In this document: positions 5,493 through 7,158 of the stretch, piece by piece | How the letters are laid out: the number at the start of each line of letters is the position of its first letter | Position numbering within the stretch: position 1 is the stretch's first letter | From: Comamonadaceae bacterium | GTDB lineage: Bacteria; Pseudomonadota; Gammaproteobacteria; Burkholderiales; Burkholderiaceae_C | Reading direction: 5' to 3' | Assembly (NCBI GenBank): GCA_947454695.1 | Contig: CANGMW010000133.1 | Coordinates: 1 to 7,158, forward strand | DNA: 7,158 nt | Translations under genes and position numbers: made by a program | The notes under the pieces: generated by a model | What the model saw: the letters and a program-made list of their open reading frames with translations, nothing else | Databases searched by the model: none | What the model was told of the DNA's origin: nothing

Positions 5493-6971
5493 TCAGTGCG
5501 CGCGCTCCAGCGCAAAGTCAATGAAGCCGCGTTCCACCGAGGTGGAAACGAGGCGCACATGCACCTGTTCGCCCACCCGCAGCGCCGACATATTGCCCAT
5601 CAAGCGCCCTTCTGCCGGCGGATTGAAAATGCGCACCCACACACCTTTGTCGGTGTTGCCGGTCACGACCCCGTTGAAACTTTGCCCGATGCGTGAATGC
5701 AAAAGCAAGGCCGCCTCCGATTTACGGACCTGACGCTCCACTTTTTGCGCAGCGTCCTCCTGTTCGGTGCAATGCAGGGCCAAAGCCTTGAGCTCAGCGG
5801 TGCTGTAGGGCATCTTGACGCCCGCGAGCGCCGCCTTGACGAGCCGCAGCGTGATCAAGTCGGGGTAGCGGCGGTTGGGCGCGGTGGAGTGCATGTAGTC
5901 GCGCACCGCCAGTCCAAAGTGGCCGGTCGGCTCGTCCTGAGTGCCTTCCACCACATATTCGCCCGAGCCCATCAGCTTGACGATGACCAGCGACAGATCC
6001 GGAAATCGCAGCGGGTCAGCCTGATGCTGCTGCGCCAAAAAAGCTTCCAGCGCCTGGCCATCGGGCTGGTTGGGCAAGGTCACACCATAGGCGCTGGCCA
6101 CTTGCATGATGCGCAACCAACGCTCGGGCGAGCGCACCACGCGGCGCAAAGAGGCCACGCCTTTGGACTTTAAGAACCGTGCCGTACAGCCGTTGGTGGC
6201 GATCATGAACTCTTCAATCAGCTGGCGCCCGCGGTTTTGGGGCTGCTGCTGGATGTCCGTCATTTTTTCGCCGTCGAACGTCGCACGGGGCTGAAAGGTT
6301 TCAAACTCCAGAGAGCCCTGCGCGCGTCGCAAGACCCGCAGCTTTTGGGCCAGTGCATCTTGCATCTGCAATTGCTGATCCATGCCCTCCACGCGACGTG
6401 CCACCAGGGGCAGATCAGCCTCACCTTCAATCCAGGCCGAGATGGCGTCGTAAGCGAGCTGGGCTTTGTTGCGGACAACGGCACGGTAGAGGGTCGAGTC
6501 GACCATCACGCCTTGGTCATTGAAATCCATCTGACTGACGATGGCGAGTCGATCCTCGTTCTCGTTGAGCGAGGTCAGGTCGGTGCACAAGCGGTTAGGC
6601 AGCATGGGAAACACCCGCGCCGAGGTGTAGACCGAGGTGGTGTTGTGCCGCGCATGGGCGTCAATGGCCGAACCCTGTTTGACCAGCGCGTCCACATCCG
6701 CAATGGCCACAAAAATGCGCATCCCGCCATTGGGCAATCGCTCACAAGCGGTCAGTTGATCCAGGTCGCGCGAGTCGTCGTTGTCCAGCGAGCACCATGG
6801 CAGCGCGGTGAGGTCGCGTACCTGGTCTTGCGGGTCCGCCGTGGCGGCTTGCAGTTGATCGACCTCATGCAGCACGGCCGCAGGAAACTCAGGCTCCAGT
6901 CCACGGCTGAACATGGCCCAAGTGGCGATGGTCGCCAAACTGCTGCGTTGGTTGGAGAGTTCATGCCGCAT
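5493..6971 (-). CDS. RNB-domain exoribonuclease (RNase II/R-like) without N-terminal cold-shock domains
   Basis: This 492-aa protein is a likely 3'-to-5' exoribonuclease of the RNase II/R superfamily. The RNB domain spans about residues 50-380. The metal-binding loop SLDNDDSRDLDQL (61-73) aligns Asp63, Asp69 and Asp71 with E. coli RNase II Asp201, Asp207 and Asp209. The position of Asp210 is Gln72. Other family signatures are TSVYTSARVFPMLPNRL (112-128, Tyr115), LIEEFMIATN (251-260) and NRRYPD (366-371, with the catalytic-type Arg368). An S1-like beta-barrel follows at about 431-490 (NGVVTGNTDKGVWVRI). RNase II and R are about 640-810 aa with two cold-shock domains, while only about 45 residues precede RNB here, possibly a small helical domain as in Deinococcus-type RNB proteins. 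The start ATG at 6971 has AGAGG 6 nt upstream. Same strand as the arsenic operon but separated by 91 bp, so co-transcription is not implied. Confidence 0.85.
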   Translation of the reverse strand: MRHELSNQRSSLATIATWAMFSRGLEPEFPAAVLHEVDQLQAATADPQDQVRDLTALPWCSLDNDDSRDLDQLTACERLPNGGMRIFVAIADVDALVKQGSAIDAHARHNTTSVYTSARVFPMLPNRLCTDLTSLNENEDRLAIVSQMDFNDQGVMVDSTLYRAVVRNKAQLAYDAISAWIEGEADLPLVARRVEGMDQQLQMQDALAQKLRVLRRAQGSLEFETFQPRATFDGEKMTDIQQQPQNRGRQLIEEFMIATNGCTARFLKSKGVASLRRVVRSPERWLRIMQVASAYGVTLPNQPDGQALEAFLAQQHQADPLRFPDLSLVIVKLMGSGEYVVEGTQDEPTGHFGLAVRDYMHSTAPNRRYPDLITLRLVKAALAGVKMPYSTAELKALALHCTEQEDAAQKVERQVRKSEAALLLHSRIGQSFNGVVTGNTDKGVWVRIFNPPAEGRLMGNMSALRVGEQVHVRLVSTSVERGFIDFALERAH

Positions 6972-6977
6972 AAAAGA

Positions 6978-6982
6978 CCTCT
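6978..6982 (-). promoter_or_regulatory. Ribosome binding site of the RNB gene
   Basis: AGAGG on the minus strand lies 6 nt before the ATG at 6971. It confirms that the protein starts without cold-shock domains, since no upstream in-frame extension is needed. Confidence 0.6.
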
Positions 6983-7065
6983 AAATAGAAGTGCCCATTG
7001 TGCGCCCGTTGTGGCGGGTAAAACCCCGGAGAAATCAACAGATCCATCAGGGCTCAATGCCCGCG

Positions 7066-7158
7066 TCAGACCTTTGGCTTTTTTAGCGATTGCTTCCAGG
7101 CCTTGATGCTGTGCGCCACATCGGCAGGTTGCCGCAAAAGCTGCACACCCGCAGGCAG
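7066..7158 (-). CDS. C-terminal fragment of an unidentified protein
   Basis: The minus-strand frame entering from the right edge is open for 30 codons and ends at TGA (7066-7068). It reads LPAGVQLLRQPADVAHS followed by IKAWKQSLKKPKV. Codon choice is GC-rich like its neighbours and the lysine-rich tail is typical of a protein end. The stop lies 94 bp before the RNB start on the same strand. I do not recognise the family. The case for a real gene is its position, codon usage and protein-like composition, but 30 residues are too few to be sure. Confidence 0.45.
   Translation of the reverse strand: MPAGVQLLRQPADVAHSIKAWKQSLKKPKV

Noticed and set aside
6237..7106. Plus-strand open frame of 289 codons opposite the RNB gene
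   Set aside because: It is antisense to a gene with clear active-site motifs, starts at TTG without a binding site, and shows no family resemblance.

Overview
This 7.2 kb window of GC-rich DNA looks like a chromosome of the Burkholderiales, most likely a Comamonadaceae member of the Polaromonas/Rhodoferax/Hydrogenophaga kind. That placement rests on protein resemblance and codon use recalled from these groups, not on a search. Six genes can be named with good confidence, a seventh (an RNB-type exoribonuclease) can be assigned to a family, and an eighth is only a C-terminal fragment at the right edge.

Left part (1-3450). A NahR/NagR-type LysR regulator on the minus strand (356-1291) is divergent from a compact plus-strand operon. 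The operon encodes the large and small subunits of a Rieske non-heme iron oxygenase closely resembling salicylate 5-hydroxylase (nagG, nagH) and a Rieske ferredoxin (nagAb-like). The AT-rich 112-bp divergent spacer holds two abutting perfect dyads, both with the LysR T-N11-A pattern. One of them matches the NahR/NagR box as I recall it. The likely role is inducer-dependent hydroxylation of salicylate, or a related hydroxybenzoate, to gentisate. No ferredoxin reductase (nagAa) and no gentisate ring-cleavage genes lie in the window, so electrons and downstream steps must come from elsewhere. Positions 1-355 appear non-coding. They hold a probable terminator for the regulator and two unexplained inverted repeats.

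Right part (3465-7158, all minus strand). A three-gene arsenic resistance operon runs arsR-arsC-acr3 and converges on the oxygenase operon, with only 42 bp between the two stop codons. ArsR is of the type with C-terminal cysteines (CC-x5-C), not the ELCVC type, and a perfect 10-bp-arm palindrome overlaps its start codon. ArsC is the low-molecular-weight-phosphatase-like arsenate reductase. Acr3 carries the conserved Cys and Glu of arsenite permeases. Arsenate would be reduced by ArsC, arsenite exported by Acr3, and the operon derepressed when arsenite binds ArsR.

Upstream of arsR is an RNB-domain exoribonuclease of 492 aa with a C-terminal S1-like domain. It lacks the usual N-terminal cold-shock domains and has Gln in place of one metal-binding Asp. 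The last 93 bp encode the C-terminal 30 residues of an unidentified protein. I see no mobile element, tRNA, rRNA or CRISPR. The window contains known families in an uncommon arrangement, and I do not see a clearly new type of system.
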